A stretch of DNA of 64,000 bases from an uncultured Christensenellaceae bacterium (lineage in GTDB: Bacteria; Bacillota; Clostridia; Christensenellales; Pumilibacteraceae): assembly GCA_910587595.1 (NCBI GenBank), contig CAJULQ010000002.1, forward strand, positions 235,520 to 299,519, given 5' to 3'. Shown here one piece after another: positions 1 through 8,246 of the stretch. Position 1 is the stretch's first letter; the number at the start of each line of letters is the position of its first letter. The position numbers and the translations under genes are program-made. Under the pieces are notes generated by a model, which ran no database searches, had not been told where the DNA came from, and worked only from the letters and a program-made list of their open reading frames with translations.

Positions 1-75
1 GGGATGGTATAGAATAAAAAAGCAATTTCAACAATAGTATTGGCACGAAAAAATTGCTTTACGAGGATATACCGA

Positions 76-1629
76 ATGAAACTCGCTATTACGGGCGCAA
101 CAGGAAACATGGGCAAAGCCGTTATGGAACAGCTTTGCCGTTTGGAAGAGATAGAACACATCAAACTGCTTGCACGAAACAAAAAGAAAGTCAAGAAGTT
201 ATGGAAAACGTGCAAGCCGTTGCAACATAAAACAGAAGTGATCATCGGTTCGATTGCCGATAAAGCGGTGTGCGAGCGTTTGATCGACGGTTGCGATTAT
301 GTGGTGAATATGGGGGCCGTCATTCCGCCGACGTCCGATTTCGACCCGCGTGCGGCCGTAACGACCAACGTGGCGGGCGTGCATGCGTTGGTGTCCGCCA
401 TTGAGGGCGTGCAAGAACAACAACCCAAACTCATTCATATCTCCACGATGGCGTTATACGGCAATCGCAATCACCGCCATCCGTGGGGCAGAGTGGGCGA
501 TCCGTTGTTGGTAAGTCCGTTCGATGTGTATGCGGTCACCAAATTGCGCGGCGAATTTCGCGTGCTCGAATCCGATATAAAACAATGGGCAATCATTCGC
601 CAAACGGCAATGTTGCATGATAACATGTTGGCCGATAATACGTCGGACGGCTTGATGTTCCACACTTGCTTTAATGCGCCGCTTGAGTGGGTAACGGCGC
701 ACGATAGCGGCGTGCTCATTGCCAATATTCTTCGAAAAGACAGCCGAGAAGATCTTTCGACAACGTTTTGGAAAAAGTGTTTCAATTTGGGCGGCGGCGC
801 CGCAAACCGTATTACGGGATTCGATACGCTCAACGACGGCTTTGCGATGATCGGCGGTTCGGCAAAAGATTTCTTTTGCCCCAATTATAACGCCACGCGC
901 AATTTTCACGGCCTTTGGTTTTCCGACGGCAACGTGCTCGACGATATGTTTGGGTATATTTCCCAAAGCGTGAAAGATTATTGGCAACATATCGCCCGAA
1001 TACATGCCGTGTATGCGTTGGGCAAAGCGGTGCCCAAACGTTGGATCAAATCGTTGGTGATCAAGCGTTTGCTCAAAAACTACAATGCGCCTGCGTATTG
1101 GGCAAAACACAACGATACCGAACGGTTGCAAGCCTATTTCGGCGGTAAAGATGCATATGAGGCGTTGCCTTGCCGATGGGAAGATTTCGACTTGTTGCGC
1201 GAGGGCAGAGCGGATGGCGAACAAGTGGACTACGAACGATTGCGTACGTGCTCCACAACCATCGATCACGGGTTTGATTTCGATAAAAGCGACGCAGACA
1301 TCACAATGGCCGATTTGCAGAGCGTAGCAGAAGCGCATGGCGGCAAATTGCTGAGCGAAGAATTTACGAAAGGGGACATCTACGCCAAGCTTACGTGGCA
1401 AACGCAAGACGGACATGTCTTTACGGCGAATGCATATACCGTGTTGCGCGCCGGTCATTGGCACAATCCGGTGTACGAAAGTTTTACTTGGGATTTCGAC
1501 CGTCTATCCAAGAAGGATAAGATCTTTGCGCAGATATGGTATGACTCGCACGAAATAGACGAGGATCACCTCTATCGGTTGGATGAAAAATACAATCCGG
1601 TGCCCATGGGAGGAGAACAAAACGCATGA
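76..1629 (+). CDS. NAD(P)-dependent epimerase/dehydratase-like protein (extended SDR)
   Basis: The 517-residue protein opens with a Rossmann dinucleotide motif (glycines at about 7, 10 and 13) and has a YxxxK pair near Y152/K156, as expected of extended short-chain dehydrogenases acting on sugar nucleotides or similar substrates. The start is the ATG at 76, just before the nucleotide-binding strand and preceded by an ACGAGG ribosome site; an in-frame ATG at 40 would add twelve residues not seen in the family. The C-terminal 200 residues are longer than in typical epimerases and I do not recognise them. It overlaps the next gene by 4 bp (ATGA), so the two are probably co-translated. The substrate is not deducible. 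Confidence 0.8.
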   Translation: MKLAITGATGNMGKAVMEQLCRLEEIEHIKLLARNKKKVKKLWKTCKPLQHKTEVIIGSIADKAVCERLIDGCDYVVNMGAVIPPTSDFDPRAAVTTNVAGVHALVSAIEGVQEQQPKLIHISTMALYGNRNHRHPWGRVGDPLLVSPFDVYAVTKLRGEFRVLESDIKQWAIIRQTAMLHDNMLADNTSDGLMFHTCFNAPLEWVTAHDSGVLIANILRKDSREDLSTTFWKKCFNLGGGAANRITGFDTLNDGFAMIGGSAKDFFCPNYNATRNFHGLWFSDGNVLDDMFGYISQSVKDYWQHIARIHAVYALGKAVPKRWIKSLVIKRLLKNYNAPAYWAKHNDTERLQAYFGGKDAYEALPCRWEDFDLLREGRADGEQVDYERLRTCSTTIDHGFDFDKSDADITMADLQSVAEAHGGKLLSEEFTKGDIYAKLTWQTQDGHVFTANAYTVLRAGHWHNPVYESFTWDFDRLSKKDKIFAQIWYDSHEIDEDHLYRLDEKYNPVPMGGEQNA

Positions 1630-2501
1630 AAGTGCTGCTTTGTTATTTCTCCGGCACGGGCAACACGAAAATGGTGACCGATCGATATGCCGAACTGTTG
1701 CGAGAAAGCAATGTTGCGGTGGATCTGTGCAACATAGAGCAAAACGGGAACGGCGTGCCTACGGACGAATACGATATGTTGGGGATAGCTTATCCCATAT
1801 GGGCATTTAATGCGCCCGGCATCGTATTGCAGTTTGCCAAGCATTTGCGTAAACGCGCCCAAAAGACGCCGGCGTTTATCATAAAAACGTCGGGCGAACC
1901 GTTGGGACTAAACAGTATATCGTCGCTTAAACTCAAAAGCATTCTCAAAAAACGCAATTATTTCGTGCAAAGCGAATACCACTATGTCATGCCGTACAAT
2001 ATAATCTTTCGTCATTCCGATCGCATGGCGTATCGCATGTGGCAAGCGGCGCAAGATATCATGCCGTTGGATCGTCGCGATTTGTTGAACGGGGTGAAAA
2101 CCAAAACAAAATTTGTGCCGTTCGGCCGTTTTGTTACTTGGTTGTTGCGCATACAGCAATGGGGCGGCCGGTTTAACGGTAAACGCTATAAAGTTTCGGA
2201 CACATGCGTGCATTGCGACAAATGCGTAAAAAACTGTCCCGTGCAAAATATTTCGCGTACGGAGGAAACGTTCTGTTTCGGTAAAAAATGTTTGATGTGC
2301 ATGCGTTGCGCGTTCGAATGTCCCGTCAACGCCATTAAGATCGGCTTGTTCGAAAAGTGGAAAGTGAACGGCGCCTATTCCTTCCGCAAACCCGAAACGG
2401 AAGAGAGCACACCGAGCAAGCACGATAACTATTGCAAAAAAGCTTACGACAAATACTTTGCGACCATAGAACAACGTTTGCAACAAGAAACGGACAAATA
2501 A
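1626..2501 (+). CDS. EFR1-type flavodoxin/ferredoxin fusion protein
   Basis: This 291-residue protein joins a flavodoxin-like FMN domain, with the phosphate loop SGTGNT near residues 9-14, to a C-terminal 2[4Fe-4S] ferredoxin domain with two CxxCxxCxxxCP clusters at about residues 194-205 and 222-233. This architecture is the EFR1 family, thought to carry out electron transfer in anaerobes. It is translationally coupled to the upstream epimerase-like gene, so it may supply electrons to a reaction on the same substrate; that is inference. A strong terminator follows. Confidence 0.85.
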   Translation: MKVLLCYFSGTGNTKMVTDRYAELLRESNVAVDLCNIEQNGNGVPTDEYDMLGIAYPIWAFNAPGIVLQFAKHLRKRAQKTPAFIIKTSGEPLGLNSISSLKLKSILKKRNYFVQSEYHYVMPYNIIFRHSDRMAYRMWQAAQDIMPLDRRDLLNGVKTKTKFVPFGRFVTWLLRIQQWGGRFNGKRYKVSDTCVHCDKCVKNCPVQNISRTEETFCFGKKCLMCMRCAFECPVNAIKIGLFEKWKVNGAYSFRKPETEESTPSKHDNYCKKAYDKYFATIEQRLQQETDK

Positions 2502-2517
2502 AACATAGCTATCAAAT

Positions 2518-2558
2518 AAACCCGCTTGCAAAGAGATGAAAATTGCAAGCGGGTTTTT
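2518..2558 (+). terminator. Rho-independent terminator after the EFR1 gene
   Basis: A 14-bp perfect stem (AAACCCGCTTGCAA with its complement) and an 11-nt loop are followed by a T run. It ends the two-gene unit at 76-2501. Confidence 0.9.
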
Positions 2559-2571
2559 CAATCAAATATCG

Positions 2572-2621
2572 GCATAAAAATAAAGTCGCGCTCTCGCGAT
2601 CTGCAAGAGTGCGACCTTATT
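2572..2621 (-). terminator. Terminator of the tRNA cluster
   Basis: An inverted repeat (2579-2589 with 2611-2621, one wobble pair) reads on the minus strand as a stem followed by TTTTTA. It sits just past the last tRNA gene and so should end the tRNA transcript. Confidence 0.7.
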
Positions 2622-2627
2622 TTGTTT

Positions 2628-2703
2628 TGGTGATCCATCCGGGATTCGAACCCGGGACACCTTGATTAAAAGTCAAGTGCTCTACCGGCTGAGCTAATGA
2701 ATC
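2628..2703 (-). tRNA. tRNA-Lys (anticodon TTT)
   Basis: A full cloverleaf reads on the minus strand: acceptor GATTCAT/ATGGATC, D stem GCTC/GAGC, anticodon loop CTTTTAA, T loop TTCGAAT, discriminator A and an encoded CCA. The anticodon TTT reads lysine codons. It is the promoter-distal gene of a six-tRNA cluster. Confidence 0.95.
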
Positions 2704-2707
2704 ACAA

Positions 2708-2783
2708 TGGCAGGGGTAGTAGGATTCGAACCTACGGAATGACGGAGTCAGAGTCCGTTGCCTTACCGCTTGGCGACACCCCT
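2708..2783 (-). tRNA. tRNA-Gln (anticodon CTG)
   Basis: Minus-strand cloverleaf with acceptor AGGGGTG/TACCCCT, anticodon loop CTCTGAC, T loop TTCGAAT, discriminator G and encoded CCA. The anticodon CTG reads CAG only. It is a diverged duplicate of the neighbouring tRNA-Gln(TTG), with the same acceptor stem. Confidence 0.94.
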
Positions 2784-2826
2784 ATGTGCAACCGCGCATG
2801 CGGTTGCCGATAAAATAAGGGGAAAA

Positions 2827-2902
2827 TGGCAGGGGTGGCAGGATTCGAACCTGCGGGATGCGAAAGTCAAAGTCTCGTGCCTTACCGCTTGGCGACACCC
2901 CT
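2827..2902 (-). tRNA. tRNA-Gln (anticodon TTG)
   Basis: Minus-strand cloverleaf with the same acceptor stem as tRNA-Gln(CTG) but anticodon loop CTTTGAC, giving TTG, which reads CAA (and CAG by wobble). CCA is encoded. Confidence 0.94.
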
Positions 2903-2910
2903 ATAAATAA

Positions 2911-2988
<78 letters not shown>

Positions 2989-3005
2989 ACATGTTTGAAC
3001 GGTAA

Positions 3006-3082
<77 letters not shown>

Positions 3083-3086
3083 AGAA

Positions 3087-3160
3087 TGGAGCGGGTGATG
3101 GGAATCGGACCCACGCAGCCAGCTTGGAAGGCTGGAACTCTACCATTGAGCTACACCCGC
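3087..3160 (-). tRNA. tRNA-Gly (anticodon TCC)
   Basis: Minus-strand cloverleaf of 74 nt with anticodon loop CTTCCAA giving TCC (GGA/GGG codons), T loop TCCGATT and encoded CCA. It is the first gene of the tRNA transcript. Confidence 0.95.
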
Positions 3161-3172
3161 GAACGCTTTACA

Positions 3173-3201
3173 AGAATACCACAATCTGCAAAATATGTCA
3201 A
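3173..3201 (-). promoter_or_regulatory. Promoter of the tRNA cluster
   Basis: On the minus strand TTGACA (3196-3201), a 17-bp spacer and TATTCT (3173-3178) lie about 13 bp before the 5' end of tRNA-Gly. This fits one transcript carrying Gly-Arg-His-Gln-Gln-Lys. Confidence 0.8.
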
Positions 3202-3277
3202 CTGTTTACCGAGAGGAAAGTAAAATATTTTTGATTTTTTGTATATCGTGCGAACACGTGCGGCTACGGGGAAGAAC

Positions 3278-3307
3278 TTGACAAAATACGTCGAATTATG
3301 CTATACT
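3278..3307 (+). promoter_or_regulatory. Promoter of the SPL-like radical SAM gene
   Basis: TTGACA (3278-3283), an 18-bp spacer and TATACT (3302-3307) with an extended -10 TGC. The start point would fall near 3314, leaving a leader just long enough for the ribosome site. Confidence 0.75.
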
Positions 3308-3326
3308 AAAGCGTTGGAGAGTGTTT

Positions 3327-4217
3327 ATGGAATATATCGATGCAAAGGCAATTTTGTTGTCGGCCGACGGCGCTTGGTTCGGTTGCGAGCATACCGCCAA
3401 TTTGTACCGCGGTTGCAGTCACGGTTGTATCTATTGCGACAGTCGCAGCGATTGTTATGCTATCAAAAATTTTGAAACGGTGCGCGTCAAACGCAATGCG
3501 TTGGCCATTTTGGAAGACGAACTGTCGCGCAAACGTAAAAAGGGGATCGTATCGTTGGGCGCTATGAGCGACGCGTATAATCCCGTAGAAAAAGAACTCG
3601 AACTGACGCGCGGCGCGTTAAAGCTGTTTGACCGATACGGGTTCGGCGTGTCGATAGAGACCAAATCCGATCTTGTGGTGCGGGACACGGACATATTGCG
3701 TTCCATTGCCACGCATTCGCCCGTAAACGTAAAACTCACCGTAACTTCGCCTTACGACGAACTGAGCAAAAAGCTCGAACCGAAAGCGCCCGTTCCCAAA
3801 CGGCGTTTTGCCGCGCTCGAATCATTGGCGAAAGCGGACGTTTACTGCGGTGTACTGATGACGCCCGTGTTGCCGTTTATAGAAGACGACAGCGCCGCCG
3901 TGCTTACTATCGTGGAAAAAGCGGCGGATGCGGGGTGCCGCTATGCGTACGCCGGCATGAAAATGGGCGTAACGCTGCGCGACAGTCAGCGCGTGCATTT
4001 TCTTACCAAGGCGGACAAACTGTTCCCCGGCATGAAAGACCGCTACTGCGCCGCGTTCGGCGACGATTATTTTTGCCCCTCGCCGCAAGCCGACGAATTG
4101 TATAAAGCGTTTGCCGATGCGTGCAGACGGCGGGGGCTTTTATATACCATGTCGGAGATCGTGGCCGAAAACAAACGCCCCTACGACACCATGCAGATCT
4201 CGCTGTTCGATTTGTAA
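3327..4217 (+). CDS. SplB-like radical SAM protein
   Basis: The 296-residue protein carries the radical SAM cluster motif C30xxxC34xxC37 close to the N-terminus, in the context typical of the SPL/SplB-like family (Rv2578c and related proteins), of which spore photoproduct lyase is the best-known member. Most members have no known substrate, and nothing here singles out DNA repair. The ATG at 3327 is chosen because GGAGAG at 3316-3321 is correctly spaced; a GTG at 3321 would lie inside that site. It has its own promoter and appears monocistronic. Confidence 0.8.
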   Translation: MEYIDAKAILLSADGAWFGCEHTANLYRGCSHGCIYCDSRSDCYAIKNFETVRVKRNALAILEDELSRKRKKGIVSLGAMSDAYNPVEKELELTRGALKLFDRYGFGVSIETKSDLVVRDTDILRSIATHSPVNVKLTVTSPYDELSKKLEPKAPVPKRRFAALESLAKADVYCGVLMTPVLPFIEDDSAAVLTIVEKAADAGCRYAYAGMKMGVTLRDSQRVHFLTKADKLFPGMKDRYCAAFGDDYFCPSPQADELYKAFADACRRRGLLYTMSEIVAENKRPYDTMQISLFDL

Positions 4218-4264
4218 GACGTGCGCGCACGGCGCGGAAAATTACGCAAACAAGGCCAATTAGC

Positions 4265-4293
4265 TTGAAAACTTTTTGTTTGTGTGCTATACT
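4265..4293 (+). promoter_or_regulatory. Promoter of the 4316-9736 gene group
   Basis: TTGAAA (4265-4270), a 17-bp spacer and TATACT (4288-4293) with an extended -10 TGC. AGAGGGA at 4303-4309 is the ribosome site for the ATG at 4316. Confidence 0.75.
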
Positions 4294-4315
4294 GTGAAAG
4301 TTAGAGGGACCGTAA

Positions 4316-5815
4316 ATGACGTACTCGGAAATGATCGCTTTGTTACCCGAAAAAGATTCGCCCGTGGAAACGGTGGGGCGGGGCTTTTTTTCGGTGCTCA
4401 CGGCAGATGCGGACAAAAAGAAACTGTTGGAATTTTTGTTGGCCGAAAAGCGGTATGAGCAGTTGTTCCGATTGATGTATTGCGGCCATCTCAATGCCAA
4501 CGACAGCCGCGCCAATTTGGGGGCGGACTATTTGGCCGTTACGGGTGAAAATTCCACGATACATATGCGCTATTTCGACCGTTTTGTGCAGTTGTGCGAT
4601 CTATACGGTATCGATACGGCCAAAACGCTGTCTTTTTTTACGGCGGCGATGTCGGCGGGCAAAACAAGCATGTTGCGCGTGTGGCGCGCGCCGTCCGAGC
4701 AGTATATCATTAAAACGGTGCGCAACGATTACGAAAAAGCGTGGCGATATTTTCGGGAGAACGACCCCGATTTTCGGCTGACGTCCGTTTTGTTGCAAGT
4801 GGACAAAGAGCGTACTTTGCACGATTTGGTGCAGTTGGCCGTATATGGTAAAGGCGTGAACAAAGTAGCGTTGCGAAGCTTTTTGCGCGGATACAAGACC
4901 GAGGTGTGCAAGTTGCTGTTTTCCATGTATGCCTCTTTGAAAAAGACCGATCACCGCGTGAATGCCGTTCGGTTGTTGACGCTGTTCAAAAACGATGCCG
5001 AAGTAACGGCGTTTTTGCGCACGATCGAAGAAACCGAAACGGCGCAGTCGGTGCGCAAACTGTTGGCGGTGCACGTGTCGCAAAAGACGGCCGAAGTCAA
5101 AACGGCCGATCGCAAACAGATCGTGCGGTTTTTTTACGACGCCATGGTGCGCGGCACAGCCTTTACGGTGCAACGTTTTACCGACGAATTGATCCAACCG
5201 CCTTTTGTGGAGATCGCCGAAACACTGCTTTTTAGCGTGTATGAAAGCGACCGCTTGCAAAATATCGTGGTGGTGGAAACGGGCAAAGTGCACGATATAG
5301 AAAATCTCGAAACCATATTGCCGAGCGAGTGTACGGTAAAAGTGTTGCACCCCGTGGAGTTAACTTCCAAAACGGAATTTCTCAAACGTTTGAACGTATA
5401 CCAGCCGTTTGCGCAGATCCGTCGCAAAGTGTATGTGCCCAGCGAAGAGGATAAGCAACGCGGCGGTTGTTTCGGCGTGGCGGGCACGGTGAGCAATGTG
5501 ACCGATTTCACCGCCAACATGCGCAAGTTCGGGTTTCGCGCGCTCGGCCGCGACGGCGATAACGCATGCGCGCAAGTGGGGATAAGTCGCGACGGCATTT
5601 TGTGCGCTTTGCACATCGCGCCCATCGATTTTTCGGATATTGCCAGCGGTTCGGTGCAAGCGCGTTGCGTACGCTTTTACAACGAGCAAGACGTGATCCG
5701 CTTGGGCGGTAAGCGGTTTATAGAAGGCGTAACGCCGTTGGCGCCCGATCGGATCGAGGCGCGCGCGTTCAGCGAATTTATGTATTCGATATACGAATTG
5801 TTGGGGTGCCAATGA
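4316..5815 (+). CDS. Unknown 499-residue protein with a DUF4132-like C-terminal segment
   Basis: I do not recognise the whole protein. No signal peptide or membrane segment is visible, and residues 1-300 look mostly helical and leucine-rich. Around residues 340-370 it has a histidine-proline pair followed by a QPFxQ...R motif, which resembles a signature of DUF4132 proteins; this is a weak resemblance from memory. It is the first gene of an apparent operon and ends in an ATGA overlap with a B12-binding radical SAM gene. DUF4132 function is itself unclear, so no role is assigned. Confidence 0.6.
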   Translation: MTYSEMIALLPEKDSPVETVGRGFFSVLTADADKKKLLEFLLAEKRYEQLFRLMYCGHLNANDSRANLGADYLAVTGENSTIHMRYFDRFVQLCDLYGIDTAKTLSFFTAAMSAGKTSMLRVWRAPSEQYIIKTVRNDYEKAWRYFRENDPDFRLTSVLLQVDKERTLHDLVQLAVYGKGVNKVALRSFLRGYKTEVCKLLFSMYASLKKTDHRVNAVRLLTLFKNDAEVTAFLRTIEETETAQSVRKLLAVHVSQKTAEVKTADRKQIVRFFYDAMVRGTAFTVQRFTDELIQPPFVEIAETLLFSVYESDRLQNIVVVETGKVHDIENLETILPSECTVKVLHPVELTSKTEFLKRLNVYQPFAQIRRKVYVPSEEDKQRGGCFGVAGTVSNVTDFTANMRKFGFRALGRDGDNACAQVGISRDGILCALHIAPIDFSDIASGSVQARCVRFYNEQDVIRLGGKRFIEGVTPLAPDRIEARAFSEFMYSIYELLGCQ

Positions 5816-7602
5816 GGGCGGATATTAAAGATATATTGCTTACGGTAGACAAACCGGCGCGTTATGCGGGCGGGGAATTTAACACGCCTGTTATAAAGGC
5901 AGATGTGGCTTTGCGCTTTTTAATGTGCTTTCCCGACGTCTACGAAGTGGCGCACAGCAATCTGGGCATCAAAATTTTGTATTATATGCTCAATCAACGC
6001 GCCGATACGGCATGCGAGAGTTGCTATATGCCGTGGGTGGATATGGCCGAACGTTTGCGGGCAAACGGCTTGCCGCTTTTCAGTCAGGAAACGCAAACGC
6101 CCATGCGTTCGTTCCATGCCGTGGGCTTTTCGTTGCAGTACGAAATGTCGTATACCAACGTGTTAGCCATGCTCGATTTGGGCGGTATACCCATTCTGCG
6201 CGCCGATCGGGGCGAGCAAGACCCCATTGTGGTGGCGGGCGGTCCGTGCGTGATCAATCCCATGCCGCTCACAAAGTTTATAGACGTGTTCAGTATCGGC
6301 GACGGCGAAGAGGCCATATCGCAATTGGCGGATACGTTGATCCGTTGCAAGCGCGAAAAAAGAAGTCGGGCGCAAACGTTGCAAGAGATCGCCCGCATAG
6401 ACGGTATGTTTGTGCCGAGCGTATCGCAAGGCAAAGTGCGCAGAGCCGTGATCGACAGTTTGGAAACGGCGTTTTTTCCCACCAAGGTGCAAATACCCAG
6501 TATCGAGGCGGTGTTTCAGCGCGCCGTTTTGGAGATATTCCGCGGTTGCACGCGGGGGTGTCGATTCTGCCAAGCGGGTATGATCTATCGCCCCGTGCGC
6601 GAGCGTACGCCCCAGACATTACGAAAATACACGCAAGAACTGATAGAAAACAACGGGTTCGACGAGATCACGCTTTCCAGCTTGTCCACGTGCGATTATC
6701 CGTGCTTGCGCCGATTATTGGCCGAGATAAAGCCTATTTGCGACGAGCGGCACGTGAACATTTCGTTGCCGTCTACGCGGGTAGACAGTTTCGAGGCGGA
6801 GTTTGTGGCGAGCGGTCGGCTCAGTTCCATGACGTTTGCGCCCGAGGCGGGCACGCAACGTTTGCGCGACGTGATCAATAAAAACGTTACCGAAGAAGAC
6901 ATTTTAACATCTTGTCGCTATGCGTTCGAAAAAGGTTTTCATTCGGTGAAATTGTATTTCATGATCGGATTGCCCACCGAAACGGACGAGGACCTTTACG
7001 GCATTGCCGATATCGTGAAGAAAATAAAATACTGTTACAAGACGCACGCCGTGTCGCGCAAGCCGCTGTCGCTCGGCGTTTCCACGTCTACATTCGTGCC
7101 CAAGCCGTTCACGCCCTTTCAATGGGAGGCGCAAATATCGCTCGAAGAGATTGAGCGGCGGCAATCGCTACTGCGTGCGGCGCTCAAACCGTTGGGCATT
7201 CGCTACAATTACCACGACGGCAAAACCTCGCGGTTGGAGGCCACGTTGGCGCGGGGCGATGAACGCATGAATGACGTAATCGCGGCGGCGTATGCGTCGG
7301 GTTGCGTGTTCGACAGTTGGACGGAGCACTTCGACTACGAAAAATGGATGGCCGCGTTCGCGTCTTGCGGCGTGGATCCCGAAACGTATTGCGGCGCGCA
7401 AGATATGGGCGCTCCGCGCGCTTGGGAACGTATCGAAACGGGCATATCCCGCGAGTTTTTGTTACGCGAGCGCGAAAAGGCATATAAAGGCGAACTGACC
7501 AAAGACTGTCGAAAAGGGTGCAACGCATGCGGGATACACAAAGAATATCCGTCGGCGTTTCGCGCCAACTGTTGCGGCGGCGAAGGGGGCGGGCAATGCT
7601 GA
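5812..7602 (+). CDS. TIGR03960-family B12-binding-like radical SAM protein
   Basis: This 596-residue protein has an N-terminal corrinoid-binding-like fold and a radical SAM core with C246xxxC250xxC253, followed by a cysteine-rich tail. The N-terminus (VDKPARY near residues 10-16) matches the conserved start of the TIGR03960 family, which is nearly always encoded beside a TIGR03936 (DUF2344) protein, as here. The ATG at 5812 overlaps the previous stop; a GTG at 5806 is the alternative. The partner gene and the RNase G that follows suggest an RNA- or tRNA-related role, which remains inference. Confidence 0.85.
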   Translation: MRADIKDILLTVDKPARYAGGEFNTPVIKADVALRFLMCFPDVYEVAHSNLGIKILYYMLNQRADTACESCYMPWVDMAERLRANGLPLFSQETQTPMRSFHAVGFSLQYEMSYTNVLAMLDLGGIPILRADRGEQDPIVVAGGPCVINPMPLTKFIDVFSIGDGEEAISQLADTLIRCKREKRSRAQTLQEIARIDGMFVPSVSQGKVRRAVIDSLETAFFPTKVQIPSIEAVFQRAVLEIFRGCTRGCRFCQAGMIYRPVRERTPQTLRKYTQELIENNGFDEITLSSLSTCDYPCLRRLLAEIKPICDERHVNISLPSTRVDSFEAEFVASGRLSSMTFAPEAGTQRLRDVINKNVTEEDILTSCRYAFEKGFHSVKLYFMIGLPTETDEDLYGIADIVKKIKYCYKTHAVSRKPLSLGVSTSTFVPKPFTPFQWEAQISLEEIERRQSLLRAALKPLGIRYNYHDGKTSRLEATLARGDERMNDVIAAAYASGCVFDSWTEHFDYEKWMAAFASCGVDPETYCGAQDMGAPRAWERIETGISREFLLREREKAYKGELTKDCRKGCNACGIHKEYPSAFRANCCGGEGGGQC

Positions 7603-8246
7603 TCTGCAAATATTCCCGTCGCGAAAACGCCGCATTCGTGCCGCACTTGGATACGTTGCGCGCAGTTACCATGGCCATTCGTCGTATCGGCGCAAACGCG
7701 CAATACAGCGAGGGCTTTAACCCGCACATGAAAATATTTTTCGGGCAACCGTTGCCGGTGGGCACCGAGAGCGATTGCGAATATTTTTGCGCGCACGTTT
7801 CGGACGAGCCGCACGATTTTATGGCGCGAATGAACGAATCGTTGCCGAGCGGTTTGCGCATCACTGCCGCGGCGTATACGGAGAACGACCCCAACGTGGC
7901 AAAGCTTATGTATGCGGCGGCCTATACGGTGACCATGCGCGCGCCTACGCCCACGCTTTCTTTGGCGTCCGCGTTCTTGCAACAAGAGCGGTGTACGATC
8001 GCATTTTGCGCCAAGGGCGAAGAAAAGCAAAAAGACGTGAAAGAGTTGATCCTATCCATGCAAGCCGAAAACGAGCAAACGCTTTCGCTTAAACTGCGTT
8101 GCGGCAATGTGAATTTGCGCGCCGATCGGCTGATGGCGTCGCTACGCGAGCGATACGGGTGGGGCGGCTACGATATTCGCAAAACCAATATGTACGACTG
8201 TACGGGACAAGATTTGGATATACTACTGTTTGGGAGCGGCAAGTGA
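7596..8246 (+). CDS. TIGR03936 (DUF2344) protein, partner of the radical SAM protein
   Basis: The 216-residue protein begins near residue 1 with the strand and HLDTLR segment typical of DUF2344, and contains the conserved GFNPHMKI segment. In many Firmicutes this domain is encoded with, or fused to, the TIGR03960 radical SAM protein. The ATG at 7596 has a strong purine-rich site upstream and overlaps the previous gene by 7 bp. Its molecular role is not established. Confidence 0.85.
   Translation: MLICKYSRRENAAFVPHLDTLRAVTMAIRRIGANAQYSEGFNPHMKIFFGQPLPVGTESDCEYFCAHVSDEPHDFMARMNESLPSGLRITAAAYTENDPNVAKLMYAAAYTVTMRAPTPTLSLASAFLQQERCTIAFCAKGEEKQKDVKELILSMQAENEQTLSLKLRCGNVNLRADRLMASLRERYGWGGYDIRKTNMYDCTGQDLDILLFGSGK

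Noticed and set aside
454..1464. Long minus-strand frame opposite the epimerase gene
   Set aside because: It is fully antisense to a gene with clear family motifs and arises from the biased codon use; it has no ribosome site or family features.
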